From Bacteroidaceae bacterium (lineage in GTDB: Bacteria; Bacteroidota; Bacteroidia; Bacteroidales; Bacteroidaceae): DNA of 43,229 bases. The DNA lies in assembly GCA_017448825.1 (NCBI GenBank), contig JAFSKR010000058.1, positions 1 to 43,229 of the forward strand, written 5' to 3'. Positions within the stretch are counted from its first letter, which is position 1. Each line of letters opens with the position of its first letter. Below are positions 7,566 through 15,194 of the stretch, piece by piece. A program made the position numbers and the translations under genes. Under the pieces are notes generated by a model that had not been told where the DNA came from, did no database searches, and saw only the letters and a program-made list of their open reading frames with translations.

Positions 7566-7618
7566 GAGTGGTCGCAGAGATGCGTGGTGCTTTGATGGGT
7601 AGAAGAGGGGGGGGAAGC

Positions 7619-7717
7619 GGGAGGAAAAAGGGAGTTTTGGGGAGAAAAAAGGGAGGAAAAAGGGAGTTTTAGGTTCAAACCTCCCTTTTTCCTCCCTTTT
7701 TTCTCCTTCAAACTCCC
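7619..7717. repeat. perfect 26-bp purine-rich inverted repeat with nested direct repeats
   Basis: The arms 7641-7666 (GGAGAAAAAAGGGAGG...) and 7681-7706 are exact reverse complements across a 14-base loop. Imperfect pairing continues outward (GGGAGTTT near 7630 with AAACTCCC near 7710). A 20-base direct repeat (7619-7638 and 7651-7670) overlaps the left arm. One strand is almost all purine. It could form a strong hairpin ending whichever transcript enters from either side, or be a remnant of slippage-prone repeats. Confidence 0.7.
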
Positions 7718-7924
7718 TAAAATCGAACGAATGGGATATAAAATACGTAAAAATGTATTCGTTTTTATCCTTCCATCCGGTTGAAATTTATGTTAGATAA
7801 TTTTCGTCGAACTGACGTTCATTTACAATTTATCGTACGTAAAAAGGGTTATGAGAGGAAGGGGGGCGATGGACTCACACAACAAAGGAAGTAACAAGAA
7901 ATTTAACTCCTAAAAACGTGGAGA

Positions 7925-8944
7925 TTATGGCAGGAAAATTTCATAAGTGTCCCTCACGTTTTGGAGATTGCTGGAATTTTGATTGCTTCGACCCTCTACA
8001 GCCTCTACAAATGTTTGGATTTCGGTAAAATAGCCTTGCGAGTAGATAGGGTTGTTGGCGAGTGTGGGCATGAAGTGGTTGCATTGATGGAGGTATTCAA
8101 GAGTCGTGTTCTTCGAGTGCAGTTTCTCTATGGGGATACCGAGAAAGGTAGATGGGTGGGGTGCGTAGATGAGTTTGTCCATCTGCGAAAGGTGGTATAT
8201 GCCTGAATGGGTACAGACTTTCAGTGTTTCTTCTGCGGTATTCCAGCTATAGGCAGTGGAAAGCTCGATTGTTCCAGTAATATAAGGATGTTGGAGAAAG
8301 AGGATAAAGGAATTCTTGGCAACTTGTCGGCTGGTGATCATTTTAGGCTTACCGAACAGATGGCATACAAGGTCGAGTGGATGGATGTAGAGGTCGAGTA
8401 GCGCATTTCCCTCAGGATAGGAACCTGTGAGATAATGTAAATCATAGCTGATGAGTCGTTCGTGACGTAGCCGTTTCCGTAGGAGTTGAATGGAAGGGGC
8501 ATAGTGTTTCTGGAGACCAACCATGACAACAGGGGAGGCGTAGAGGTGCTGTAAGTTGATGAGCACATCAAGTTCTGCCAATGTCTGACAGGGCGGTTTT
8601 TCGATGAAGAGTGACTTGCCACTTTGCAATACTCGCGAAGCAATGGAGAAGTGGGCAGAGGGTGAGGCTGAAACGAAGACTCCTTTGATGGCTTCATCGT
8701 TCAGAATGTCATCAAGCGAGGTCGTGGCCTTCACACCAGCAAATTTTCGTTCAATCAACTGAGCCTTCTTTTCCGATGTGACGCAGATGTATTTCAGCGG
8801 CACACCGAGGTAGTGGAGTACGGGATAGAGGTTAGTGAGCGAGTGCTGCCCCATGCCAACGAAGGCATATAAATATTGGTACGTTTGGTGCAGATACGTC
8901 GAGGTGCGCATCTGTTTATAACGGGTGATTAGTTCCTGTATCAT
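7925..8944 (-). CDS. Gfo/Idh/MocA-family oxidoreductase
   Basis: Using the ATG at 8944 gives 339 residues. The N-terminal Rossmann fold has GMGQHS (residues 30-35), a somewhat late and altered GxGxxG, and the diagnostic EKP (115-117, SLFIEKPP) that closes the nicotinamide site. The C-terminal alpha/beta domain has HPLDLVCHLFG, in which the histidine is usual for the family's active site. It is an NAD(P)-dependent dehydrogenase by family; substrate unknown. The start overlaps the stop of the radical SAM gene as ATGA (8941-8944), so the two are translationally coupled and probably act in one pathway. A longer frame to 9028 would overlap the radical SAM gene by 88 bases and is less likely. Confidence 0.85.
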   Translation of the reverse strand: MIQELITRYKQMRTSTYLHQTYQYLYAFVGMGQHSLTNLYPVLHYLGVPLKYICVTSEKKAQLIERKFAGVKATTSLDDILNDEAIKGVFVSASPSAHFSIASRVLQSGKSLFIEKPPCQTLAELDVLINLQHLYASPVVMVGLQKHYAPSIQLLRKRLRHERLISYDLHYLTGSYPEGNALLDLYIHPLDLVCHLFGKPKMITSRQVAKNSFILFLQHPYITGTIELSTAYSWNTAEETLKVCTHSGIYHLSQMDKLIYAPHPSTFLGIPIEKLHSKNTTLEYLHQCNHFMPTLANNPIYSQGYFTEIQTFVEAVEGRSNQNSSNLQNVRDTYEIFLP

Positions 8945-9999
8945 CGTATGTTGTTCAGATGTTTGTGGTAAGTCTGTTTGGGGTCTTCTGTCCACTGGTA
9001 TGTGCCGTAGAACTTTTCGATTATCCACTTAGGCAACAGCCGCTCGAAGTTGCGGACGAGGATAATATCATACTTTCGGTGAAAGTTAATCCAGCAGTTG
9101 TTGCATTGTCGTGAGTATTGGCATTGCATCTGGCATGATGCCGTACCGTTGAAGATTTCGTCAAGCGATTGCTGATGGATGTTCCCCAACACCACATCAA
9201 GGTTTTGGCAGAGTGGTACGTCGCCGTTGCTGTGTATGACAAGGTTACTCATGATGCTTTGGCAGCGCAGTTTCAGATGCCCGCTGCGCCATTGGTCGTA
9301 GAGTGCCACAAAGTCATAGTTTTCCTGTGTTTCATGGATACTTTGTGGAATCTGTCCGACAAAGTCCGTTGCTGTGAGCAATTCGCTCGTCGTGTCGAAG
9401 AATGCCATTGTTCCGTAAATACCTATCCGCACATCCACGCCATACCGCTTCGCTATGTCAATCACAAACGCCATGTCGTCGAATGTGTTCCATGGTGACA
9501 GACAGAACATCAAAGACAGTGGCACCTTATCTTTGAGAGTCTCCATCACCTCAATCACGCGATTGTAGCCATCGCGCCCTCGCATCCGTTGGTAAGTCTC
9601 GCGTCCTCCGTCAAGAGAGACATACAGATGATGGGGCTGATAGCGCTGAACGGCATTGATGACCTTTTGGGATGCCAAGCCGTTCGTCAGTAGTGTGTAG
9701 TTTGGATGATTCGTTTGGAACCATGCCATGATTTCGTCAGCTTGCGGATGCAGGATGAACTCACCACCTTCTAATCCTACGGTTGTCCGTCGCGTCACGC
9801 ATTGACTCTGCATCACTCGCTTGATGTCTTCGAGTGAAAGGTGTTCCACAGGCTTTTGCCAGATGTTGCAGTGCTTGCATCGAGACTGGCATGCCGTGGT
9901 TGAGTAAATCATCAGCTGCGACAGCCGCTTGTGTTGCGGTCTCGTCTGATTGTTCAAGTGGAGTAGCCCGTTGTAGGCGTAGTCGAAAATACTATACAT
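8941..9999 (-). CDS. radical SAM protein with C-terminal Cys cluster
   Basis: The 352-residue protein has the radical SAM motif CQSRCKHC (C37, C41, C44) that binds a 4Fe-4S cluster and S-adenosylmethionine, followed by GLEGGEF (the GGE-type SAM contact) and LYVSLDGG. The C-terminus contains further cysteines (LCQNLD; CQMQCQYSRQCNNCW) like a SPASM or twitch auxiliary cluster. That architecture occurs in MoaA/PqqE-like enzymes, including peptide maturases and sugar-modifying enzymes. No precursor peptide gene is visible nearby. The next gene, coupled by ATGA, is a Gfo/Idh/MocA dehydrogenase, so a radical step followed or preceded by an oxidoreduction on a small molecule, perhaps a sugar, is a reasonable guess. 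Confidence 0.85.
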   Translation of the reverse strand: MYSIFDYAYNGLLHLNNQTRPQHKRLSQLMIYSTTACQSRCKHCNIWQKPVEHLSLEDIKRVMQSQCVTRRTTVGLEGGEFILHPQADEIMAWFQTNHPNYTLLTNGLASQKVINAVQRYQPHHLYVSLDGGRETYQRMRGRDGYNRVIEVMETLKDKVPLSLMFCLSPWNTFDDMAFVIDIAKRYGVDVRIGIYGTMAFFDTTSELLTATDFVGQIPQSIHETQENYDFVALYDQWRSGHLKLRCQSIMSNLVIHSNGDVPLCQNLDVVLGNIHQQSLDEIFNGTASCQMQCQYSRQCNNCWINFHRKYDIILVRNFERLLPKWIIEKFYGTYQWTEDPKQTYHKHLNNIR

Positions 10000-10050
10000 A
10001 CAAAAATTCGTTGCAGTTTCCTACTTGTATAGTCTGGAACTGCAACGAAT
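10000..10050 (-). terminator. 13-bp hairpin between sigma-fusion and radical SAM genes
   Basis: ATTCGTTGCAGTT (10006-10018) pairs perfectly with AACTGCAACGAAT (10038-10050); on the minus strand the stem is followed by a TTTTTG tract. It should end transcription of the sigma-fusion gene. The radical SAM ATG (9999) lies only 6 bases after the stem, so the hairpin could also act as an attenuator or initiation block. Confidence 0.65.
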
Positions 10051-10127
10051 GACTGCATGAGAGAGGGGCTGTTTTCTCGGTTGGCTTTTACTTTCGAGAT
10101 ATTTCTTGAAGATTCCCCACGATGCGG

Positions 10128-11816
10128 CTACCATGTGAATCTGATGCCGAAAGGTAGGGAGAGGTCGAACGGATGTTCCGTACGATAGGTCTCGGTGTCG
10201 CCCGTGGTGGGGATGTAGTAACGAAGGCTGGGACCGATGTAGGCATTGACATGAGGCATTATCTGGTACTGGAATCCTACTTCTGCACCAACCGACCACT
10301 GCCACGGAGCACGTATGTTGCTATGTGATGTCGGGATGATGAGCGAGTCGGGATACTCTTGTTTGGCTAAGCCATTATATAAATATTGTGTAGTCAGTCG
10401 CCCTTTGATAGGGATGTCGAGTTGTACACCGCCAGAGGAGTAAAGCATCCAGTGCTTGCCACTTGCTATCCGATGGGTTAGGCTGAACGGGATGGAAATA
10501 TAGTGGAGCTTTTGTGTTCGGTGAATTAGCGTCATGTCATTACCAGCCTCGAAGGTGGACTTCATATAGGTATAGCCGATGCCTGTGGTCAGAGACCAAC
10601 GGTTACTCAACTGCTTGCTCAGGGAGAACTGGTATGTCTTGGGGCGCTCATGGTGTTTTGTCTCAGTGATGGGTTCCCATGGGTTATTGGCGTTAATGAG
10701 GGCAATGCGGTTCATGTTCGAGGCATCCACTGAGTCCATTCTGTCAGCGTTCTGTATGGTGTAGTTCATGTAGTCGCCCCAATTGTAGAGTTTCGTAGAG
10801 CGTGTGGCGGTACCAGAATAGGAAGGCATTGTCATGAAGTTGTCGGTGTGGGTCATGTCTGACGAGGGAGTGCCAGCGTAGGCCAGGGCAAGATGCCAAC
10901 CTTTCTTGCTGAAATTCTTGGTTGGAGTGTTGAATTTGAGGGCAGCAAGGTTGTCGTGTAGTATGGTCTGTATGTAATGTGCAGAGTCGGGCTGCTGTTG
11001 GTTTTGCAAAGTGTCAGCGATGGTTTGTTCATGTGCTGTCAGGTTTGACAGGGTGTCAAATCCGATGAAGTATGTTGCTTGTGCGAAGGTCGGTTTGAGC
11101 GTGTCAGTGGCAGTGATGGCGGTATGGTGTACGGGTCGGTCAACCATCTCTGGTTGCTGTGGCAGTTCTTTTGCTGATTTCATTGGTTCTTCCTTCTGCT
11201 TAGCCACGACGGGCTTGTTCCCTTTGACAACAGCATTTTCTTTCTTGAGCAGAAAGAACGTGATGGAACCGAGTAGCAGCAGGAGCACAGCCCAATACCT
11301 CTGTATCATCTTTCGCAGCATCTTTTTTGCTCGCGACAGTTGTGATGATGAGGAATGCGGTTCGATGCCCAACATCGTGGCAATCTCTTTGTGTGACATA
11401 CCTTCAAAGACGGACAATCGGAACACTTGCCCATATCCTTCTGGCAATCGTTCCACCATGCGCAGCACATCCTTCAGCGGCACCCCCCTTATGTCCATCC
11501 GTTCTGTATATGGCGATACCATTTCAGCTTCCTCCAATGGAACTGTCGCCATTCTCTCCATTCGTTCCTTGTACTTCGATGCCACGTTCCTTGTTATCGA
11601 CATCATCCATGACTCAACCTTCGAGTCATCTCTCAATTTGTCGAATGAGGTGAAAATAATTACGAAGGCATCATGAAGAATGTCATCGATAGCCTCTGCT
11701 TCGTTGATATACCGTCGGCATACGCCTCTCATCCTTTGGGCGTATGCCTTATACAGTTCACCGAGCGCATCCGCGTCCCCCTGCCTGCACCGTTCTATCA
11801 GCCGTTTCGTCTCCAT
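10128..11816 (-). CDS. ECF sigma factor fused through a TM helix to an outer-membrane beta-barrel
   Basis: One uninterrupted 562-codon frame. Residues 5-88 are sigma70 region 2 (EAIDDILHDAFVIIFTSFDK; SWMMSITRNVASKYKER), residues 109-172 region 4 with its helix-turn-helix (MSHKEIATMLGIEPHSSSSQ then LSRAKKMLRKM). Residues 174-190 (YWAVLLLLLGSITFFLL) are a single membrane helix. A Lys/Pro/Gln-rich linker (190-300) follows, then alternating amphipathic strands from about 310 to the terminal FGIRFTW, typical of an outer-membrane barrel with C-terminal aromatic residue. The predicted chain would run from cytoplasm through inner membrane and periplasm to the outer membrane. In Bacteroidota I know sigma factors and TM-barrel proteins as neighbouring genes; the fusion is unusual. 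Sequence across the junction is smooth, arguing against a sequencing artefact. Confidence 0.85.
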   Translation of the reverse strand: METKRLIERCRQGDADALGELYKAYAQRMRGVCRRYINEAEAIDDILHDAFVIIFTSFDKLRDDSKVESWMMSITRNVASKYKERMERMATVPLEEAEMVSPYTERMDIRGVPLKDVLRMVERLPEGYGQVFRLSVFEGMSHKEIATMLGIEPHSSSSQLSRAKKMLRKMIQRYWAVLLLLLGSITFFLLKKENAVVKGNKPVVAKQKEEPMKSAKELPQQPEMVDRPVHHTAITATDTLKPTFAQATYFIGFDTLSNLTAHEQTIADTLQNQQQPDSAHYIQTILHDNLAALKFNTPTKNFSKKGWHLALAYAGTPSSDMTHTDNFMTMPSYSGTATRSTKLYNWGDYMNYTIQNADRMDSVDASNMNRIALINANNPWEPITETKHHERPKTYQFSLSKQLSNRWSLTTGIGYTYMKSTFEAGNDMTLIHRTQKLHYISIPFSLTHRIASGKHWMLYSSGGVQLDIPIKGRLTTQYLYNGLAKQEYPDSLIIPTSHSNIRAPWQWSVGAEVGFQYQIMPHVNAYIGPSLRYYIPTTGDTETYRTEHPFDLSLPFGIRFTW

Positions 11817-11821
11817 TTGAG

Positions 11822-11865
11822 CATGATGTCTCTATCTATATAGTCCTGACATCATGAAAAGGACT
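11822..11865. promoter_or_regulatory. overlapping inverted repeats upstream of the sigma-fusion gene
   Basis: CATGATGTC (11822-11830) pairs with GACATCATG (11848-11856), and AGTCCT (11842-11847) with AGGACT (11860-11865). The two stems interlock, so as RNA they form a pseudoknot or exclude each other; as DNA they could be an operator. They end 5 bases before the ATG of the sigma fusion, fitting feedback control. Confidence 0.45.
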
Positions 11866-11929
11866 GCGCGGCCTCTCCCACTTTTTCACATAAGAAGTCT
11901 CATTTTCATAGGGGCTGCGTTTGCCTCTC

Positions 11930-12580
11930 TTATTCTTCGTCTTCTTGGGTGTCGTTTTTCATGTCGCGCTTTCGCCTGACGCTGACTTTCACGTTTTTGT
12001 TTTTCTGGCTGGCTTGGGCGGCTTTTCGTCTTTCTTTTTCTTCTTTGGTTTCGGTGGTTTTTGTTTTCTTCTCTTCTGCTTTCTCTGCTTTGGCGGCAGC
12101 GGCTTGAGCTTCTTTCTCAGCCTTAGCGGTAGCGGCTTGAGCTTCTTTCTCAGCCTTAGCGGCAGCGGCGGCTTTCCGTTTTTCGGATGTGGTGGTGGCT
12201 GCTCTTTGGTTGGCTGTGACGGTGGTGTGGGTGGTTTTCTTTTCCACTACGGTCTTGGCTTGGGGTTTGTCCATCTTCACGCTGATGGTCTTGGGGGTAT
12301 GGGTCTTGCCTTTGGCTTTGGCCTTGCGTGCTGCCAGTTTTTCTTTCTGTATCTGTCGGCGGGCTCGTTCCAGTTCTTTGTTTAGCCTGTTGACTTCGCG
12401 CTCGTCTTCTTTCAGTTGGGTTCGACTGGCACGCACTTTTTCTTTGGCTGTCTTGATGCGTGCTTTCAGTGCTTGCTGGATGGAGTCGTTGGCGGTGGTG
12501 GCGACAGCTCTCGATGGTGCTGCCGCCCAGGTTCCTAAGACCATCATCCAGAAGGCCAATGATATGGTGAGTTGTTTCAT
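11930..12580 (-). CDS. secreted Lys/Ala/Glu-rich coiled-coil protein
   Basis: The start at 12580 (MKQLTISLAFWMMVLGTWAA) gives a cleavable signal peptide; an upstream ATG at 12613 would bury it. The mature protein of about 190 residues is low-complexity: a coiled coil (KTAKEKVRASRTQLKEDERE), a Thr-rich linker, then tandem repeats of AEKEAQAATAK encoded by 33-base direct repeats (about 12101-12170), and a very basic to acidic tail (KNKNVKVSVRRKRDMKNDTQ). It should lie in the periplasm. TolA-like or cell-wall-bridging roles are conceivable; no family assigned. It is 113 bases upstream of the sigma-fusion gene on the same strand and may act with it. Confidence 0.7.
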   Translation of the reverse strand: MKQLTISLAFWMMVLGTWAAAPSRAVATTANDSIQQALKARIKTAKEKVRASRTQLKEDEREVNRLNKELERARRQIQKEKLAARKAKAKGKTHTPKTISVKMDKPQAKTVVEKKTTHTTVTANQRAATTTSEKRKAAAAAKAEKEAQAATAKAEKEAQAAAAKAEKAEEKKTKTTETKEEKERRKAAQASQKNKNVKVSVRRKRDMKNDTQEDEE

Positions 12581-12604
12581 GTGGGATATGATTATTTCAT
12601 TCAG

Positions 12605-12690
12605 GTTTCGCAAGTTGTATATCTTTGAAGTTAACGAAGTTAGCGAAGTTATCGGTTCTTTGCGAGCAAAGAACCGATAACTTCAGAATG
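12605..12690. repeat. palindromic intergenic repeat, copy 1
   Basis: Begins TTCGCAAGTTGTATATCTTT, then three near-repeats of GAAGTTANC, then a perfect hairpin (12645-12684) with 19-base arms GAAGTTATCGGTTCTTTGC and a 2-base loop. Near-identical copies lie at 22306-22391 and, with a loop insertion, 40612-40799. It lies between the GH51 gene and the coiled-coil gene and may act as a terminator. Confidence 0.8.
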
Positions 12691-12694
12691 TTGT

Positions 12695-15166
12695 TTATTT
12701 CAATTGTGCCTTGATGATGCTGAGTGAATAGGATGGAACATCGAAGGTGAGCTGTGAACCTCCATTCTGCACATTGACGGTGGCGGGACGTGGCACCACT
12801 TTTGTTGGATTGTTCATCGTATTTTCGTCTTCGCCACTTTCCGAGGTCATGCGTTCGAGGGAGGCTGAGGCGCACTGGGCGTTCTTCAGGTCGATGGTGC
12901 CAGTGGTGGGGCCATAGCCTGTGTTGACCACCTTGATGTACATCGTCTTGGTGGCATCGTCGATGGTGGTGGAGGCATAGACACCCTTCATCATGCTGTG
13001 TTGCAGGGCACCAGCCAATTCCTTCTTTCCATCAATGTAGGTCGTGATGCTGTCGCCGTCCACATCCACTTGGAGGTCATACCAACGGTCATCCTCCACC
13101 TTGAACTGGGTGCCCGGTGTGATGGTCACACGTCCACCGCCATTGCCTTGCTCGATGTTGTTCTGGGAGTTGCTCCAACCACCGACGTTGAACCAGTTGT
13201 AGTTGTCGGGGTTTTTATAGCCGAACACTATCAGGAACCCCTCGTTGCCGCGGCGTTTCTGTGCTTTGGCCTTGATGGTGTATTTCTTGTCAGTGTGGGT
13301 GTCGGGGCAGATGAACATGGTGGCCTCGTCGTTGGAGGTCTGGGTCACTTCGCTGCCATTGACATGCCATCTCCCCTTCACAGTTTCCCATTCCGACAGG
13401 TCGGACAGCTCCAGTTTCTTGCCATCCACGATGTATTCCACGTCTTTGTAGGTGGCGGTTGTTGCCCAGGTGCCAAGACCGATGCAGACAGGTGTTTCTT
13501 TGCTCTTTGTGGCAGGTTTCTCGGGCAGGTTGGCGGTCCATGTGGTCTTCACCACCTGTGTGCCGATGTTGTTTGGGAAGAGTTTCTGCACGTAGTAAGA
13601 GGGGGTACACATCACCTTGGCACTGTTGAAGCGTATCATGTCGGGCTTCCAGGCGGCGTTGTTTTCGTTGACGAAGATGGGGGCGTAGGAGTTCATCACG
13701 ACGACGTCGGAGTTGTTTTCCATGCCCATCATGTAGACGGCTTCGCCGAGGGCGGCGTTGAGGTTGCCGATGGTGCCGAACATACTGGTCACGGCATATT
13801 CGCCTGTGTATATCTTGTAGGTGTCTCGTGCGTAGGAGTCGTATTTGTGGAAGCGGTCGGCAAACCACTTGGGGTTGCGGTAGTAGTGCTCGTCCACGAT
13901 GTCCACGGGGTAGGAGTTGCGCCACGAGGGATTGTCGGTTCCCCACGACTCAACGTTTCCGATGGCCTTGATGTTGGGGTATTTGGCCTTGATGGCATCG
14001 TAGAACATCTTGTAGCGTTCGGGATACTGGATGGATTGGTCGCGGTTGGTGTCCATGAAGAAGTTGTAGTTTTCGTTGCCAATCTCCAAATACTCGATGT
14101 TGAAGGGTGCGGGGTGGCCGTTCTTGGCACGGAGGGCACCGTATTTTGTAGATGTGTCGCCATTGGCATACTCCAGTGCATCCATGCATTCCTTCAACCA
14201 CGTGTCTTTCAGTGAGTCAAGTGGAGTGTAGCCTCCATGCCAGATGCCTACGTTCACCACATAGAGAGGCTTGGCACCAATGTCCTCAGCCAATTGCAGG
14301 AACTCGTGGAAGCCTATTCCATCTGTAGTATAGTAGCCCCAGTTGGCGTTCATGTGGCCTGGGCGTTCTTCGATGGGACCGATGGTGCGTTCCCAACGGA
14401 AGGCGTTTTCGGGCTTGATGTTGCCCTCGACGAAGCAGCCGCCGGGGAAGCGCATGAATTGGGGCTTCATGTCGGCAAGGAGTTGTGCGAGGTCAGGACG
14501 CATGCCGTGGTTTTTGTAGGTGGGGGGCATGAGGCTGACCATGTCGAGTTGGAATACGCCAGGAGCATCAGCCAACAGATAGAAAGACGCTTGTGGGTGG
14601 TCTTCTGTGGCGGTGATGGTGGTGGTATATTTCTGCCATTTGGGCGTGAGCTTGACGGGAATGGAGGTCATGCCCAGGTTGCCGAAGTTCACGGTGTGGG
14701 GACGCAGGAGGGCTGTCAGTGTGCCTTTGTACTTTTTGTCGCTCTTTGCCCAGAAGGTTAGTGTGTAGGTGCGTCCCTTCACGGCATTGATGCCCCAGTA
14801 CCCCTCGTTGCTGACTCCTGCAAGGTGTTGTGCGTCGGCTCGTGTGACGATGACACGAAGGGATTTGCCTTGTGCGGCATTCATGGGGTCTTCGCTTGTG
14901 AGTTCGATGGTTGCTTTGCTGCCTTCTTCGGAATAGGCTTGCCAGTTGGCGGGTTGTTGCTTGTCGTTCTCGAACGAGCGGTTCTGTATGAGTTCGGCAT
15001 AGAGGCCACCGTCGGCGGCATGGTTGATGTCTTCGAAGAAGATGCCATAGTGGGTGGGCGAAATCTTGGGGCCTCGTTGGTTGGTGTCAATGCTAATTTG
15101 CACTTGTGCTTGGGTGGTCAGCGCACCAGTCAGGAGGGCTGCTGTCAGAAAGAATTTGATGTTCAT
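12695..15166 (-). CDS. GH51 alpha-L-arabinofuranosidase (secreted)
   Basis: The start at 15166 (MNIKFFLTAALLTGALTTQA) gives a signal peptide; the longer frame to 15316 has a Ser/Thr/Lys-rich extension overlapping murF and is rejected. Of 823 residues, about 80-215 form a CBM4/9-like carbohydrate-binding domain, followed by the GH51 TIM barrel with acid/base E365 (EIGNEN) and nucleophile E456 (YTGEYAVT). A laminin-G/DUF1080-like beta-sandwich (about 590-740) is inserted before the C-terminal beta domain. It cleaves arabinose side chains from arabinoxylan or arabinan outside the cytoplasm. It follows murF by 28 bases, an odd neighbour for a housekeeping gene; co-transcription is possible. Confidence 0.92.
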   Translation of the reverse strand: MNIKFFLTAALLTGALTTQAQVQISIDTNQRGPKISPTHYGIFFEDINHAADGGLYAELIQNRSFENDKQQPANWQAYSEEGSKATIELTSEDPMNAAQGKSLRVIVTRADAQHLAGVSNEGYWGINAVKGRTYTLTFWAKSDKKYKGTLTALLRPHTVNFGNLGMTSIPVKLTPKWQKYTTTITATEDHPQASFYLLADAPGVFQLDMVSLMPPTYKNHGMRPDLAQLLADMKPQFMRFPGGCFVEGNIKPENAFRWERTIGPIEERPGHMNANWGYYTTDGIGFHEFLQLAEDIGAKPLYVVNVGIWHGGYTPLDSLKDTWLKECMDALEYANGDTSTKYGALRAKNGHPAPFNIEYLEIGNENYNFFMDTNRDQSIQYPERYKMFYDAIKAKYPNIKAIGNVESWGTDNPSWRNSYPVDIVDEHYYRNPKWFADRFHKYDSYARDTYKIYTGEYAVTSMFGTIGNLNAALGEAVYMMGMENNSDVVVMNSYAPIFVNENNAAWKPDMIRFNSAKVMCTPSYYVQKLFPNNIGTQVVKTTWTANLPEKPATKSKETPVCIGLGTWATTATYKDVEYIVDGKKLELSDLSEWETVKGRWHVNGSEVTQTSNDEATMFICPDTHTDKKYTIKAKAQKRRGNEGFLIVFGYKNPDNYNWFNVGGWSNSQNNIEQGNGGGRVTITPGTQFKVEDDRWYDLQVDVDGDSITTYIDGKKELAGALQHSMMKGVYASTTIDDATKTMYIKVVNTGYGPTTGTIDLKNAQCASASLERMTSESGEDENTMNNPTKVVPRPATVNVQNGGSQLTFDVPSYSLSIIKAQLK

Positions 15167-15194
15167 GTTGTTAGTTAGGTTATAGGGTTTGTCT

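Noticed and set aside
7526-7711. 61-codon minus-strand frame over the purine repeat
   Set aside because: Low-complexity translation of the inverted repeat.
11921-12385. 154-codon Phe/Gly-rich plus-strand frame
   Set aside because: Antisense of the Lys/Ala-rich coiled-coil gene; the minus frame has a clean signal peptide.
12998-14215. 405-codon plus-strand frame antisense to the GH51 gene
   Set aside because: Val/Gly/His-rich antisense shadow of a GC-rich coding region; the opposite frame has clear GH51 motifs.
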